This document shows, in pieces, positions 28,893-38,578 of a DNA stretch of 64,000 nucleotides (its first letter is position 1; every line of letters begins with the position of its first letter). Below the pieces are notes generated by a model, which made no database searches, was not told where the DNA came from, and saw nothing but the letters and a program-made list of their open reading frames with translations. The DNA comes from Hyphomicrobiales bacterium (GTDB lineage Bacteria; Pseudomonadota; Alphaproteobacteria; Rhizobiales; Xanthobacteraceae), in the NCBI GenBank assembly GCA_017305455.1, contig JAFKKO010000115.1, forward strand, positions 1 through 64,000, read 5' to 3'. The position numbers and the translations under genes were made by a program.

Positions 28893-30995
28893 TCATCCCG
28901 CGCCGATCAGCGGGATCGCTTCGTCGCGCTCGTAAAGATAGAGCAGGCAGCGCAGCGCCTCGCCGCGCTCGCCCTGCAGCTTCGGATTGTCCTTCATGAT
29001 GCGTAGCGCCTCGTCGTGGGCCTGCGCGATAAGTTGGCCGTGCACTTCGGAGCGCGCGATCCGGTAGCCCGGCAGACCGCTCTGGCGGATGCCGAGAATG
29101 TCGCCTTCGCCGCGCAGCCGCAGATCCTCTTCCGCAATCCGGAAACCGTCCGTGGTCTCGCGGATGACGCGCAGCCGGGCGCTTGCGATCTCGCCGAGCG
29201 GTTCGTGATAGAGCAGCAGGCAGGTCGAGGCTTCCGTACCGCGCCCGATCCGGCCGCGCAACTGATGCAGTTGCGAAAGCCCGAAGCGTTCGGCGTTCTC
29301 GATCACCATGATGGTGGCGGCGGGGACATCGACGCCGACTTCCACCACCGTGGTCGCGACCAGCACCTGAATTTCCCCGGCGGCGAACGAGGCCATCACG
29401 CGATCTTTCTCGCTGCCTTTCATACGGCCATGAACGAGGCCGACCCGCTCGCCGAAGCGTTTGCGCAGAGTCTCGAAGCGCTGCTCGGCATTGGTGAGAT
29501 GGCTGACGGTCTCCGATTCCTCGACCAGCGGGCAGATCCAGTAGACCAGCTTGTCCGATTGCAGCGCGCGCCCGACCGCCTCGATGATCTCGCCGAGTCG
29601 CGAATCCGGCACCGCGCGGGTGTCGATCGCCTGCCGTCCGGCCGGCTTCTCGCGCAGTTCGGACACGTCCATGTCGCCGAAATAAGTGAGAACCAGCGTG
29701 CGCGGGATCGGCGTCGCGCTCAGCACCAGCACGTCCACCGCGTCGCCCTTGCCGGTCAGCGTCAGGCGCTCGCGCACGCCGAACCGGTGCTGCTCGTCCA
29801 CGATCGCCAGCGCCAGTGCCTTGAAAATCACATCGTCCTGAATCAGCGCATGGGTGCCGACCAGAAGGTCGATCTCGCCGCTGGCAAGGCGCGCGAGGAT
29901 ATCGCGGCGCTCCTTGCCTTTCTCGCGGCCGGTGAGGATCGCAACCTGCATCCCGGCCTGTTCGGCCAGCGGCGCGATGGTCTTGATGTGCTGGCGCGCG
30001 AGGATTTCGGTCGGCGCCATCAGCGCCGATTGCTTGCCGGCTTCCGCTGCGGCGGCCGCCGCGAGCAGCGCCACCACGGTCTTGCCGGAGCCGACATCGC
30101 CCTGCAGCAGCCGCAGCATCCGCACCGGCTGGTTGAGATCATTGGCAATCGCTTTCGCCGCGTCCTGCTGCGACGCGGTCAGCGCATAGGGCAACGCGTC
30201 GATGATCTTGCGGCGCAGATGGCCGTCGCCGGCGTTGCGCACGCCTGCCGGCCGGCGCAACTGAGCGCGTACCAGCGCGAGCGCGAGCTGGCCCGCGAGC
30301 AGTTCGTCGAACGCAAGCCGCGACCAGTACGGGCCGTCCGGCAGGATGTCGGTCAGTTCGACCGGATTGTGTACCCGGTTCAGTGCCTCGGCGACGGACG
30401 GAAACGAGCAGCGCCGCAGCACCTCGGGGCTGATCCATTCCGGCAGGTCCGGCAGCTTCGCGAGCGCCTGCGTCATCGCGCGGCGCACCGAGCCGATGGC
30501 AAGGCCTTCAGTGAGTGGATAGACCGGATCGATCGACGGCAGCTTGGCGAAGGCCTCTGCGTCCACCGCGCGGTCGGGGTGGACGATCTGCAGCATGCCG
30601 TCGAACATCTGCGCGGTGCCGGAGACAAAGCGGGTCTCACTGAGCGGCAGCAGTTTCTCGATATAGCCCGGCTGGGCGCGGAAATAGGTCAGGATCACGG
30701 TGCCGGTGTCATCACTGGCGTAGACCAGATGCGGCGCGCGCGAGCGGCCCGGCGGCGCGGGACGATGGCGGTCCACCGTCACTTCCAGCGTGACCACCGT
30801 GCCCGGCACCGCGTCGCGGATTGTCGGCCGTGCCCGGCGGTCGATCACGCTGGCCGGCAGATGCAGCAGCAGATCGACCAGACGCGGCGTTTCATCGCGG
30901 TCCAGCAGATAGCGGAACAGTCTGTCCTGCTTCGGCCCGACGCCGGCAAGGCTGGTGATCGGCGCGAACAACGGGTTGAGCAGGGGTGGGCGCAT
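28893..30995 (-). CDS. recG: ATP-dependent DNA helicase RecG
   Basis: RecG remodels stalled forks and branched DNA. The 700-residue protein has the N-terminal wedge OB-fold domain, then Walker A GDVGSGKTVVALL (about residue 300), the DEQH box in IVDEQHRFGVRERL, SATPIPRTL (motif III), and motif VI QLHQLRGRIGRG. The C-terminal TRG wedge motif region with RLRGEGDILGIRQSG is present. It faces away from sdhE-mfd, and the 220 bases between hold a palindromic repeat. Confidence 0.97.
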   Translation of the reverse strand: MRPPLLNPLFAPITSLAGVGPKQDRLFRYLLDRDETPRLVDLLLHLPASVIDRRARPTIRDAVPGTVVTLEVTVDRHRPAPPGRSRAPHLVYASDDTGTVILTYFRAQPGYIEKLLPLSETRFVSGTAQMFDGMLQIVHPDRAVDAEAFAKLPSIDPVYPLTEGLAIGSVRRAMTQALAKLPDLPEWISPEVLRRCSFPSVAEALNRVHNPVELTDILPDGPYWSRLAFDELLAGQLALALVRAQLRRPAGVRNAGDGHLRRKIIDALPYALTASQQDAAKAIANDLNQPVRMLRLLQGDVGSGKTVVALLAAAAAAEAGKQSALMAPTEILARQHIKTIAPLAEQAGMQVAILTGREKGKERRDILARLASGEIDLLVGTHALIQDDVIFKALALAIVDEQHRFGVRERLTLTGKGDAVDVLVLSATPIPRTLVLTYFGDMDVSELREKPAGRQAIDTRAVPDSRLGEIIEAVGRALQSDKLVYWICPLVEESETVSHLTNAEQRFETLRKRFGERVGLVHGRMKGSEKDRVMASFAAGEIQVLVATTVVEVGVDVPAATIMVIENAERFGLSQLHQLRGRIGRGTEASTCLLLYHEPLGEIASARLRVIRETTDGFRIAEEDLRLRGEGDILGIRQSGLPGYRIARSEVHGQLIAQAHDEALRIMKDNPKLQGERGEALRCLLYLYERDEAIPLIGAG

Positions 30996-31020
30996 GGTGC
31001 GAATCTATGGCTGTTTTATC

Positions 31021-31107
31021 CGTCATGCCCGGCTTTATGCCGGGCATCCACGTCTTTTCTTCGCTTGATCATAAACGTGGATGGCCGGGACAAGCCCGGC
31101 CATGACG
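31021..31107. repeat. Compound palindromic element (CATGCCCGGC type)
   Basis: The ends CGTCATG and CATGACG are inverted. Inside are ATGCCCGGC/GCCGGGCAT and GGCCGGG/CCCGGCC hairpins and paired CCACGT/ACGTGG motifs. It shares its core with 5107-5133 and lies between the divergent recG and sdhE. Confidence 0.8.
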
Positions 31108-31215
31108 CTGACGTATGACTGTACCAACGAGGAACATACTGACATTGCGGGTGGCGACAGTTATATCAACCCCGCCCGGCACGTCCGGGCTTTTGGCGTT
31201 CGGAGAATTTTGCCC

Positions 31216-31506
31216 ATGACAGGATCGTCACGTTCGAGCGAGGGCCTGGAGCCGCGGCGCAAGAAGCTGTTGTTCCGGTGCTGGCATCGCGGCACCCGCG
31301 AGATGGACCTCTTGCTCGGGCGCTTCGCCGACGCTCATATCGCCGACTTCACCGAGGCCGAACTTGCTGAACTCGAACACCTGATCGAGTTGCCGGACCC
31401 CGATCTCTACGCCGCCTTCAGCGACAAGGCGCCGCTGCCGCCCGGCGTCGCGGACGGCATCTTCCAGCGCATCAGGGCCTTCGGCATTGCGGGGTGGGCC
31501 GTATGA
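31216..31506 (+). CDS. sdhE: Succinate dehydrogenase flavinylation factor
   Basis: SdhE helps attach FAD covalently to the succinate dehydrogenase flavoprotein. The 96-residue protein has the diagnostic RGxxE block in CWHRGTREMDLLLGRF and the helix ending LIELPDPDLYAAFS. The start at 31216 follows GGAG; the open frame extends 45 codons upstream into the palindromic repeat and is not credible there. Its stop overlaps the mfd start by four bases (ATGA). Confidence 0.93.
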   Translation: MTGSSRSSEGLEPRRKKLLFRCWHRGTREMDLLLGRFADAHIADFTEAELAELEHLIELPDPDLYAAFSDKAPLPPGVADGIFQRIRAFGIAGWAV

Positions 31507-34500
31507 GTTCGCCCCGCTCTCCGGCCAATCTGCTGCAGCCGCGCCGCGCGATCACGCTCGCCAACGTCGCGGAGGGCGCCGAGGGCCTGATCGTCTCGGA
31601 CCTCGCGCGCGCGGTCGCCGCGCGGCAGAATCCGCCGGCGGTCAGTCTCGCCGTGGTCTGCCGCGATGGTCCGCGCATGGCGCAGCTTGCCCGTGCGCTC
31701 GATTTTTTCGCGCCCGATATCGGGGTGATGCAGTTTCCGGCCTGGGACTGCCAGCCTTATGATCGCGTCTCGCCGCATGGCGGCGTTCTCGCCCAGCGCC
31801 TGACCACGCTGGCGCGGCTGTCACGGCTCAAAGGTGGCGACAAGCCGCTGATCGTGCTGACCACGGTCAACGCCATCGTGCAGCGCGTGCCCGCGCGCGA
31901 CATGGTCGCGGCGCAGGCGCTGTCGGTCGCGCCCGGCCACCGCGTGCCGATGGATTCCATCGTCGCCTGGCTCGAGCACAACGGCTACAGCCGTACCTCG
32001 ACGGTGCGCGAGCCCGGCGAATACGCCGTGCGCGGCGGTATCCTCGATCTGTTTCCCGCCGGTCTGGAGCAGCCGGTGCGGTTCGACTTCTTCGGCGACA
32101 CGCTGGAATCGATCCGCACCTTCGATGCCGAGACCCAGCGCACGCTGCTCGACATGCGCGCGCTCGATCTCGTGCCGGTGTCCGAATTCCAGCTTGTCAC
32201 CGAGACCATCAAGCGTTTTCGCATGGGCTATACGGCACAGTTCGGCGCGCCGGACCGCGACGACATGCTCTACGAGGCGGTCAGCGAAGGCCGCCGCCAT
32301 CCCGGCATGGAGCATTGGTTGCCGCTGTTCGTCGAGCGGATGGACACGCTGTTCGACTATCTCGACGATACGCCGATCGCGGTCGAGCCGCAGGCCGAGG
32401 ACGCCGCGCGCGAACGCTTCCAGCAGATCGCCGACTATTACGAGGCGCGGCGCGAGGCGATGCAGCATCCGGGCGGCGGGGCGATCTACAAGCCGCTGCC
32501 GCCGGACCGGCTTTATCTGACCGAGACCGAATGGCGCGAGCATCTGGAGAAAAGCGCGCTGGCGCGGCTGTCGTCCTTCGCCGTGCCGGAAGGCGCCGAT
32601 GTGGTCGATATCGGCGCGAGGGCCGGGCGCAATTTCGCGCCGGAGCGGGCCGATGCCGCCGTCAACGTGTTCGAGTCCGTGGTGGCGCATGTCGGCAAGC
32701 TGCAAAGCGAGCGCAAGAAGGTCGTCATCGCGCTGTGGAGCGAAGGCTCGCGCGAGCGCATGGCGAGCATGCTGACCGATCACCGGCTGCTCAATCTCAC
32801 CAACGTCAACACCTGGCGCATGGTGCAGGCGACGCCGCGCAACGAGACCATGCTCGCGGTGCTCGGACTGGAGTCCGGTTTCGAGACCGACGCCGTTGTG
32901 CTGATCACCGAGCAGGACATTCTCGGCGACCGTCTGGTGCGGGCGCGCAAATCCAGCCGCAAGCTGGAGAACTTCATCTCCGAAGTCACCAGTCTCGCCA
33001 CCGGCGATCTCGTGGTCCATGTCGAGCACGGCATCGGCCGCTTCGTCGGATTGCAGACGCTGGACGTATCCGGCGCGCCGCATGATTGCCTCGAACTGCA
33101 TTACGCGGGCGACACCAAGCTCTATCTGCCGGTGGAGAATATCGAGCTGCTGTCGCGCTACGGCTCCGACACCGCCGGCGTCGAACTCGACCGGCTCGGC
33201 GGTGGCGGCTGGCAGGCGCGCAAGGCCAAGCTGAAGAACCGCATCCGCGAGATCGCGGGCGATCTGATCAAGATCGCCGCCGAACGTCAGCTTCGCGAGG
33301 CCGAGCGTTTCCCGGTGCATCAGGGCACCTACGACGAATTCTGCGCGCGTTTCCCTTATGACGAGACCGAGGATCAGCTCACCGCCATCGAATCCTCGTT
33401 GCATGATCTGGACTCTGGCCGCCCGATGGATCGCCTGATCTGCGGCGATGTCGGCTTCGGCAAGACCGAGGTGGCGCTGCGCGCGGCCTTCGCCGTGGCA
33501 CTTGACGGCAAGCAAGTCGCGGTCGTGGTGCCGACCACGCTCCTGGCGCGTCAGCACGCCAAGAATTTCACCGAGCGCTTTCGCGGCTTTCCAGTCAACG
33601 TCGCGCAGGCCTCGCGCCTTGTCAGCGCCAAGGAGCTGTCGCAGGTCAAGAAGGGGATCGCTGACGGTAGCATCGATATCGTCATCGGGACCCACGCGCT
33701 GCTCGGCAAGAGCATCAAGTTCAAGAATCTCGGTTTGATCGTGGTGGACGAGGAGCAGCATTTCGGCGTCAGCCACAAGGAGCGGCTCAAGCAGCTTCGC
33801 GCCGAGGTGCATGTGCTGACGCTGTCGGCGACACCGATCCCGCGCACGTTGCAACTGGCGCTGACCGGTGTGCGCGATCTGTCGATCATCGCTTCGCCGC
33901 CGGTCGATCGGCTTGCGGTGCGCACCTTCGTCGCGCCGTTCGATTCGCTGATGGTGCGCGAGGCGTTGCTGCGCGAACGATACCGGGGAGGGCAGGCGTT
34001 CTATGTCTGCCCGCGCATCGAGGATCTGGCCGAGGCCAAGGACTTCCTCGACAAGAACGTGCCGGAGATGAAGGTCGCGGTGGCGCATGGCCAGATGCCG
34101 CCGACCGTGATCGAGGACATCATGTCCGCCTTCTACGAGGGCAAATACGACATCCTGCTATCGACCACCATCGTCGAATCCGGTCTCGACATTCCCGCCG
34201 CCAACACGCTGATCGTGCACCGCGCCGACATGTTCGGCCTCGCGCAGCTCTATCAGTTGCGTGGCCGTGTCGGACGCTCGAAGCTGCGCGCCTATGCGCT
34301 GTTCACGCTGCCGGCGCAGCGCAAGATCACCGCGCAGGCCGAGCGCCGCCTGAAGGTGCTGCAGTCGCTGGAGAACCTCGGGGCAGGATTTCAGCTTGCC
34401 TCGCACGATCTCGATATCCGCGGCGCCGGAAATCTGCTCGGCGAGGAGCAGTCCGGCCACATCAAGGAAGTCGGTTTCGAGCTTTACCAGTCGATGCTGG

Positions 34501-35015
34501 AGGAGGCGATCACCAGCCTCAAGGCCGGCATCTCCGAGCCGGTTGCGGATCGCTGGTCGCCGCAGATCACGCTCGGCATGCCGGTGCTGATCCCCGAGGA
34601 CTACGTCGCCGACCTGTCGGTGCGCTTGTCGCTGTACCGGCGTCTGGCCGATCTTGACACCGAGGACGAGATTGCGAATTTCGGTGCGGAGCTGCGCGAC
34701 CGCTTCGGTCCGCTGCCCGACGAGGTGCGCTATCTGTTCAAGCTTGCCTCGATCAAGAACGACTGCCGCCGTGCCAATGTCGACAAGGTCGATGCCGGGC
34801 CGAAGGGCGCGGTGATCTCGTTCCGCGACAACAGCTTCGCGCATCCGGATCGACTGGTGTTCTTCATCCGTCAGCACGGCAAGGCCGCCAAGGTGCGGCC
34901 CGACATGAAGGTGGTGTTCTTCCAGGAGTGGGAGACGCCGGATCAGCGCATGGAGGGGACGGCGGACATCCTGCGTCAGTTGGCCGAACTCGCCGAGGGC
35001 CGCAAGGCGGCATGA
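31503..35015 (+). CDS. mfd: Transcription-repair coupling factor
   Basis: Mfd removes RNA polymerase stalled at lesions and recruits UvrA. The 1170-residue protein starts at ATG 31503, overlapping sdhE (GTG 31494 is an alternative). Order: UvrB-like domains (about 20-350, with FPAWDCQPYDRVSPH), the CarD-like RNA-polymerase interaction domain (about 500-560, VHVEHGIGRFVGLQTL), the translocase with GDVGFGKTEVALRAAF and VDEEQHFGVSHKERLK, SATPIPRTLQLALTG, the RGRVGRSKLRAYAL motif, and the C-terminal D7 domain. All helicase motifs look intact. Confidence 0.97.
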   Translation: MSSPRSPANLLQPRRAITLANVAEGAEGLIVSDLARAVAARQNPPAVSLAVVCRDGPRMAQLARALDFFAPDIGVMQFPAWDCQPYDRVSPHGGVLAQRLTTLARLSRLKGGDKPLIVLTTVNAIVQRVPARDMVAAQALSVAPGHRVPMDSIVAWLEHNGYSRTSTVREPGEYAVRGGILDLFPAGLEQPVRFDFFGDTLESIRTFDAETQRTLLDMRALDLVPVSEFQLVTETIKRFRMGYTAQFGAPDRDDMLYEAVSEGRRHPGMEHWLPLFVERMDTLFDYLDDTPIAVEPQAEDAARERFQQIADYYEARREAMQHPGGGAIYKPLPPDRLYLTETEWREHLEKSALARLSSFAVPEGADVVDIGARAGRNFAPERADAAVNVFESVVAHVGKLQSERKKVVIALWSEGSRERMASMLTDHRLLNLTNVNTWRMVQATPRNETMLAVLGLESGFETDAVVLITEQDILGDRLVRARKSSRKLENFISEVTSLATGDLVVHVEHGIGRFVGLQTLDVSGAPHDCLELHYAGDTKLYLPVENIELLSRYGSDTAGVELDRLGGGGWQARKAKLKNRIREIAGDLIKIAAERQLREAERFPVHQGTYDEFCARFPYDETEDQLTAIESSLHDLDSGRPMDRLICGDVGFGKTEVALRAAFAVALDGKQVAVVVPTTLLARQHAKNFTERFRGFPVNVAQASRLVSAKELSQVKKGIADGSIDIVIGTHALLGKSIKFKNLGLIVVDEEQHFGVSHKERLKQLRAEVHVLTLSATPIPRTLQLALTGVRDLSIIASPPVDRLAVRTFVAPFDSLMVREALLRERYRGGQAFYVCPRIEDLAEAKDFLDKNVPEMKVAVAHGQMPPTVIEDIMSAFYEGKYDILLSTTIVESGLDIPAANTLIVHRADMFGLAQLYQLRGRVGRSKLRAYALFTLPAQRKITAQAERRLKVLQSLENLGAGFQLASHDLDIRGAGNLLGEEQSGHIKEVGFELYQSMLEEAITSLKAGISEPVADRWSPQITLGMPVLIPEDYVADLSVRLSLYRRLADLDTEDEIANFGAELRDRFGPLPDEVRYLFKLASIKNDCRRANVDKVDAGPKGAVISFRDNSFAHPDRLVFFIRQHGKAAKVRPDMKVVFFQEWETPDQRMEGTADILRQLAELAEGRKAA

Positions 35016-35040
35016 TCGATCCTATGCTTCAATGCACGAC

Positions 35041-35075
35041 GCATCGGGCCGCCGGATAATCCGGCGACCCGATGC
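35041..35075 (+). terminator. Probable hairpin terminator after mfd
   Basis: GCATCGGG and CCCGATGC enclose an inner CGCCGGA/TCCGGCG stem, a strong two-part hairpin 26 bases after the mfd stop. No long T-run follows. Confidence 0.5.
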
Positions 35076-35161
35076 AGAGGCAAATGACGAATTCAATACG
35101 AGCCTTGTGAGCGGGCTTATCCGAAATGGAATCGGATGGCCCGTCACCTGGTCTTTTGTTT

Positions 35162-35211
35162 GAGCATGATCCTATCCGAAAACCGGTGCCCACTTTTCGG
35201 GGATCATGCTC
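35162..35211. repeat. GAGCATGATCC palindromic repeat
   Basis: GAGCATGATCC (35162-35172) and GGATCATGCTC (35201-35211) are perfect 11-bp inverted repeats around a CCGAAAACCGG...CTTTTCGGG core, a form frequent in rhizobial intergenic DNA. It abuts the stop codon of the PRC-barrel gene. Confidence 0.8.
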
Positions 35212-35643
35212 TTACTGCGGATACTTGAATTCGGGCGCCGACTTCAGCTCTTCCTTGGTGGTGTTCATGGTGGCGCGCCACTTCTTGTTCGGCGCGTCAT
35301 AGGTCACGTTCACCGCTGAAGGCGCCACCGCGACATAACGCTCGCCCATGCCCAAGAAGCCGCCGACCGACAGGATCAGCGCCTGAACCTGATCGTTCTT
35401 GCTGATGGCAAGATCGGAAATCTCGCCGATCGACTCGTTCTTCTCGTTGTAGACGTTGAGGCCTTTCAGCTTCGAGGAGAACATCTCGTCATGGGAGACG
35501 GTCGCAAAGCGCGGCGTCGCCGGCGCGCTGCCGACCGTCGGCGCGGGGGCGGCGGTGCTGCCGGACGGCGTCATCGTCGATTGCGCGAAAGCGGGGGCTG
35601 CGAGCATCGCCAGCGACAGGCCGATCATCATCGATTTCTTCAT
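35212..35643 (-). CDS. Exported PRC-barrel domain protein
   Basis: This encodes 143 residues: a signal peptide (MIGLSLAMLAAPAFAQ), a Ser/Thr/Pro/Ala linker to about residue 50, then a PRC-barrel with LKGLNVYNEKNESIGEISDLAI, VQALILSVGGFLGMGERYVAV and a final RATMNTTKEELKSAPEFKY. PRC-barrels bind proteins or pigments; exported forms are common in rhizobia, and their partner is unknown. GAGG precedes the ATG. Confidence 0.88.
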   Translation of the reverse strand: MKKSMMIGLSLAMLAAPAFAQSTMTPSGSTAAPAPTVGSAPATPRFATVSHDEMFSSKLKGLNVYNEKNESIGEISDLAISKNDQVQALILSVGGFLGMGERYVAVAPSAVNVTYDAPNKKWRATMNTTKEELKSAPEFKYPQ

Positions 35644-35719
35644 TGGTCATCCTCACGTTGGTGTTGAGGCTAGGCCAATGCGCAAATCTTGTGCTTGTTC
35701 CTGATCGATTGCACCTTGG

Positions 35720-36952
35720 TCAGGATGCCGCGCGATGATCGGAACTTCGCAGCCGTTTGATGATGGTTTCCATATTGTCGCCGGGCTGCAATGTCGCGAA
35801 TGTCACCTCCGGATCGAACCTGCCGTCCTTTCTGCTGCTGATGATGGTCTGCTTCAGCACGCTCGCCAGTCGGCGCGCGATTGTGCGCGTGGTGCGCTGA
35901 TCGGTCTCAGGGAACGCAATCACGATGGATGCGTCATTGTGCAGGGTCGCGAAGTCCATCCGCCGCATCAGGCGGCTAAGGATGCGCGCCGCGTCGAGTC
36001 GGGCGCGCGGAGCACTCGACGACAGGCCGAGCCGGACGGCGGACAGCGCCGCGCCGCGCGTTTGCGCGGCGATCACCGCGTTGGCGAAATCGCGCGCGAA
36101 CGCATCCTGCGTCAAAAGCCCGGTGCGCGGATCGAGCAGGCCGCCGGCATCGAGCGATTGCATGGCGCGATGCAGCCGCAGCGCGAATGCGTTCTGCCGG
36201 ATCAGCGGAACCGCGCGGGTCACGATCTCGGCGGCGGTTCCGGACGCAGGCTCCAGGTTGGGCAGATCGTGGTTTTGCATGGCGGTGGTGTCGCCGGTCA
36301 GGATCACCGGCAGATGGCGGAACCGGGAATCCTCCGACAGCACCTGCACGAAAGCCTCGACCACACGCGAGCTGAAGCCGTCGCCGATCACCACGCCGTC
36401 GAGATCGCGGGAGTTGAGATGCTTGGCCGCCGCTTCGATGCTGAGCGCGCCGACCACGCCGGCGCGCTCGCCGAATGCCACCGACAGCGCCGGATACGAC
36501 GCGCCGCGGCCGATCAGCAATACGGTCGCATCCTGCAACGGATCGGTTGGCGGCAGATGGGCCGATGAGGCGTGCGTGGGACCGAGACGGCACAGCACCG
36601 TGGCGTGCAGCGCACGTACGCGCAGCGCGGCCTTGAGCCGGGCGGCAAGACGCGCCGCATTGCCGCTCAGGCCGGTGAAGGGCAGTGCGTTATGCGGCAG
36701 CGGCTCGGCCGGGTCGAGCACGATCAGCGGCGCATAGGGCTGGTGCGCCTCGATCTGCCGCGCCAGCGCGGTCAATGCAGCGGGGTTGTCGTGAGTCGCC
36801 ATCACCGCGGCGGGTTGCAGGCGGGCCACCGTCTCGGCCGCATCGCTCCACGTCGCATCCACCAGCGGAAAAATTTGAGTCTCGCGGAGCGCTGCGGTGG
36901 GCAGCGCGCTTTCGCCGCCGGAGACGACAATGATCGGACCTTGCTGGGACAT
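35720..36952 (-). CDS. Degenerate GGDEF-domain protein
   Basis: This encodes 410 residues. Residues 1-115 and 140-245 each look like a receiver-type alpha/beta unit (VVIGDGFSSRVVEAFVQVLSE, then LPVILTGD). After the linker helix a GGDEF-like domain begins with DPRTGLLTQDAFARDFANA, the usual opening. The active-site half-turn is absent: where GG(D/E)EF should stand the sequence reads LHNDASIVIAFPETD. It should therefore not make cyclic-di-GMP; it could bind GTP or act as an adaptor. It stands alone between the PRC-barrel and AMP-binding genes. Confidence 0.72.
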   Translation of the reverse strand: MSQQGPIIVVSGGESALPTAALRETQIFPLVDATWSDAAETVARLQPAAVMATHDNPAALTALARQIEAHQPYAPLIVLDPAEPLPHNALPFTGLSGNAARLAARLKAALRVRALHATVLCRLGPTHASSAHLPPTDPLQDATVLLIGRGASYPALSVAFGERAGVVGALSIEAAAKHLNSRDLDGVVIGDGFSSRVVEAFVQVLSEDSRFRHLPVILTGDTTAMQNHDLPNLEPASGTAAEIVTRAVPLIRQNAFALRLHRAMQSLDAGGLLDPRTGLLTQDAFARDFANAVIAAQTRGAALSAVRLGLSSSAPRARLDAARILSRLMRRMDFATLHNDASIVIAFPETDQRTTRTIARRLASVLKQTIISSRKDGRFDPEVTFATLQPGDNMETIIKRLRSSDHRAAS

Positions 36953-37057
36953 GACGCGCTCGACACGGATCGGGACCAGAGCGCGTCATCCTAGGTCGGC
37001 GTTGTTAACGCGGCGTCAACGATATCGGGCGCGGCGCACGCCCTCATGGTTCCGTGT

Positions 37058-38578
37058 CTACCGCGCGGTGCCGCGCTCGCGGAATGCTTCGGTCATCAGC
37101 GGATTGAGACCGAGCTCCATCAGCGCCTCGCGCGCCCGCGCGTTGTCGCTGGTGCGCCCGGCGAGGCGGAAGCCGTTGAGCTGGTCCGGCAGCGCGGTCA
37201 GCATCGCGCCGGAGGCAAGCCGGCTCGCCCAGCGGTCGAGATCCTGCTCGCGGAAGCGATAGCCGCCGACGCCGACGATACCGGACGGCGGGGCGGTGAT
37301 GCTGATCGCGCCGGTCGTCTTGTTGCGCTTGGCGGCATAACCGGTGTCGGCATAGTCCGCCGGCACGCTGGTCAGCAGCGCGGAACTGCCTTTCGGCGGC
37401 GGACGATACGCCGCCATCGCCACCATCGCGCCGCGCATGGCGAGCGTGCCGTGCGGGGTCAGCATCAGTTCGCTGGTCTTTCCGCGCGCCTCGGGCGACA
37501 CACCGCCGGCGAACAGATCCGCCGGTGCGCCGTCGTTGAGGCGCGGCGCGGCGACAAGGCCGATTTCGCCGAACAGATAGATGTCGGCGAGGCTCGCCTG
37601 CCGGGCTGGCCAGTCGTTGCTGGAGGCGACACGCTCGGGCGTCCGCCACAGGCCGAGCACCTGGCGCAGGTTCGGCAGCGCATCGATTGCGCCGGCCTCG
37701 GCCAGACGCAGCGCGAGCGGTCCGGGCACGATCAGCGTGTCGCAGTCCTCGTCGCGGATTTGTTCTTCCAGCAGCTGCAGGTCGAACGGATGATGCAACG
37801 ACAGCGCGCCGCCGCTGAGCAGCCAGGTCACCACCGACGACACCAGCCCGCCGAACGACGACGGTAGGATCGACGACATCAGCCGCGCGCCCTGCGCGAC
37901 ATTGGCGTCGATGGTGACGGCGAGCCCGCCGGCGATTAGGTTGACATGGCTGCGCGGCACCGCGAGCAGCCCGTCCGGCGTCATGTCGAAAGAGACGAGC
38001 GCCGCGCGGCGCGCATCGACCGAGCCGCCTTGCGCGAGCGGCGCAATGTCACCGTCCACCGCCCAGTCGAGCGGGATCATGCCGTCGGGCAGGTTGTCGC
38101 CGAAGCCGAACACATGGCGGATGGAGAACGCCTCCACCGCGGCGTTCATCGCAAGATCGGCATGATCGATGATCTCGATCCGGCTCGCGCTGACAATGGC
38201 GCGGGCGCCGACCCGGTTGAGCGCCTCGCTGAGTTCGGCCTGCCGCCAGAGCTGCGGCAGCGGCGCGACCACGAGGCCGGCGCGCCAGGCCGCCAGCGCG
38301 GTCAGCACGAATTCGACGGTGTTGGGCAGTTGCAGCGCGATCACCGAGCCGACCGGAAGGCCCGCGCCGGTGAGCTGCGCGGCCAGCGCGGCGATGGCGC
38401 GGTCGGCCTGCGCATAGGTCAGTTGCACCGCTTCCTGGCCGGTGATGCGCGGCTTGTTGCGCGGATCGCTCAGCGCCAGCGCATCGGGCGTGCGCGCCAG
38501 CGTGCGGGCGAACAGATCGCACAGCGTCGGCGAGACGCCGGGCGCGACATTGGCCGTCTGGGAGTCGTCGTTCGTCAC
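37058..38578 (-). CDS. Adenylate-forming (acyl-CoA synthetase-like) protein with degraded motifs
   Basis: This encodes 506 residues from GTG 38578, overlapping the upstream stop by four bases (GTGA). The ANL fold is recognisable: QLTYAQADRAIAALAAQLTG, VIALQLPNTVEFVLTALAAWRAG and a C-terminal subdomain. However, the phosphate-binding A3 loop, usually SSGTTGxPK, reads SFDMTPDGLLAVPRSH; the A7 block is only DYADTGYAAK; and the end lacks the catalytic PxTxxGKxxR lysine. Activity is doubtful. It is co-transcribed with a peptide-type binding protein, an unusual pairing. Confidence 0.75.
   Translation of the reverse strand: MTNDDSQTANVAPGVSPTLCDLFARTLARTPDALALSDPRNKPRITGQEAVQLTYAQADRAIAALAAQLTGAGLPVGSVIALQLPNTVEFVLTALAAWRAGLVVAPLPQLWRQAELSEALNRVGARAIVSASRIEIIDHADLAMNAAVEAFSIRHVFGFGDNLPDGMIPLDWAVDGDIAPLAQGGSVDARRAALVSFDMTPDGLLAVPRSHVNLIAGGLAVTIDANVAQGARLMSSILPSSFGGLVSSVVTWLLSGGALSLHHPFDLQLLEEQIRDEDCDTLIVPGPLALRLAEAGAIDALPNLRQVLGLWRTPERVASSNDWPARQASLADIYLFGEIGLVAAPRLNDGAPADLFAGGVSPEARGKTSELMLTPHGTLAMRGAMVAMAAYRPPPKGSSALLTSVPADYADTGYAAKRNKTTGAISITAPPSGIVGVGGYRFREQDLDRWASRLASGAMLTALPDQLNGFRLAGRTSDNARAREALMELGLNPLMTEAFRERGTAR

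Noticed and set aside
29016..31118. Rightward frame of 700 codons opposite recG
   Set aside because: It mirrors recG and has shadow-type Arg/His/Gln-rich composition without a ribosome site.
31821..34088. Leftward frame of 755 codons opposite mfd
   Set aside because: It is a shadow of mfd, whose helicase motifs are intact on the + strand.
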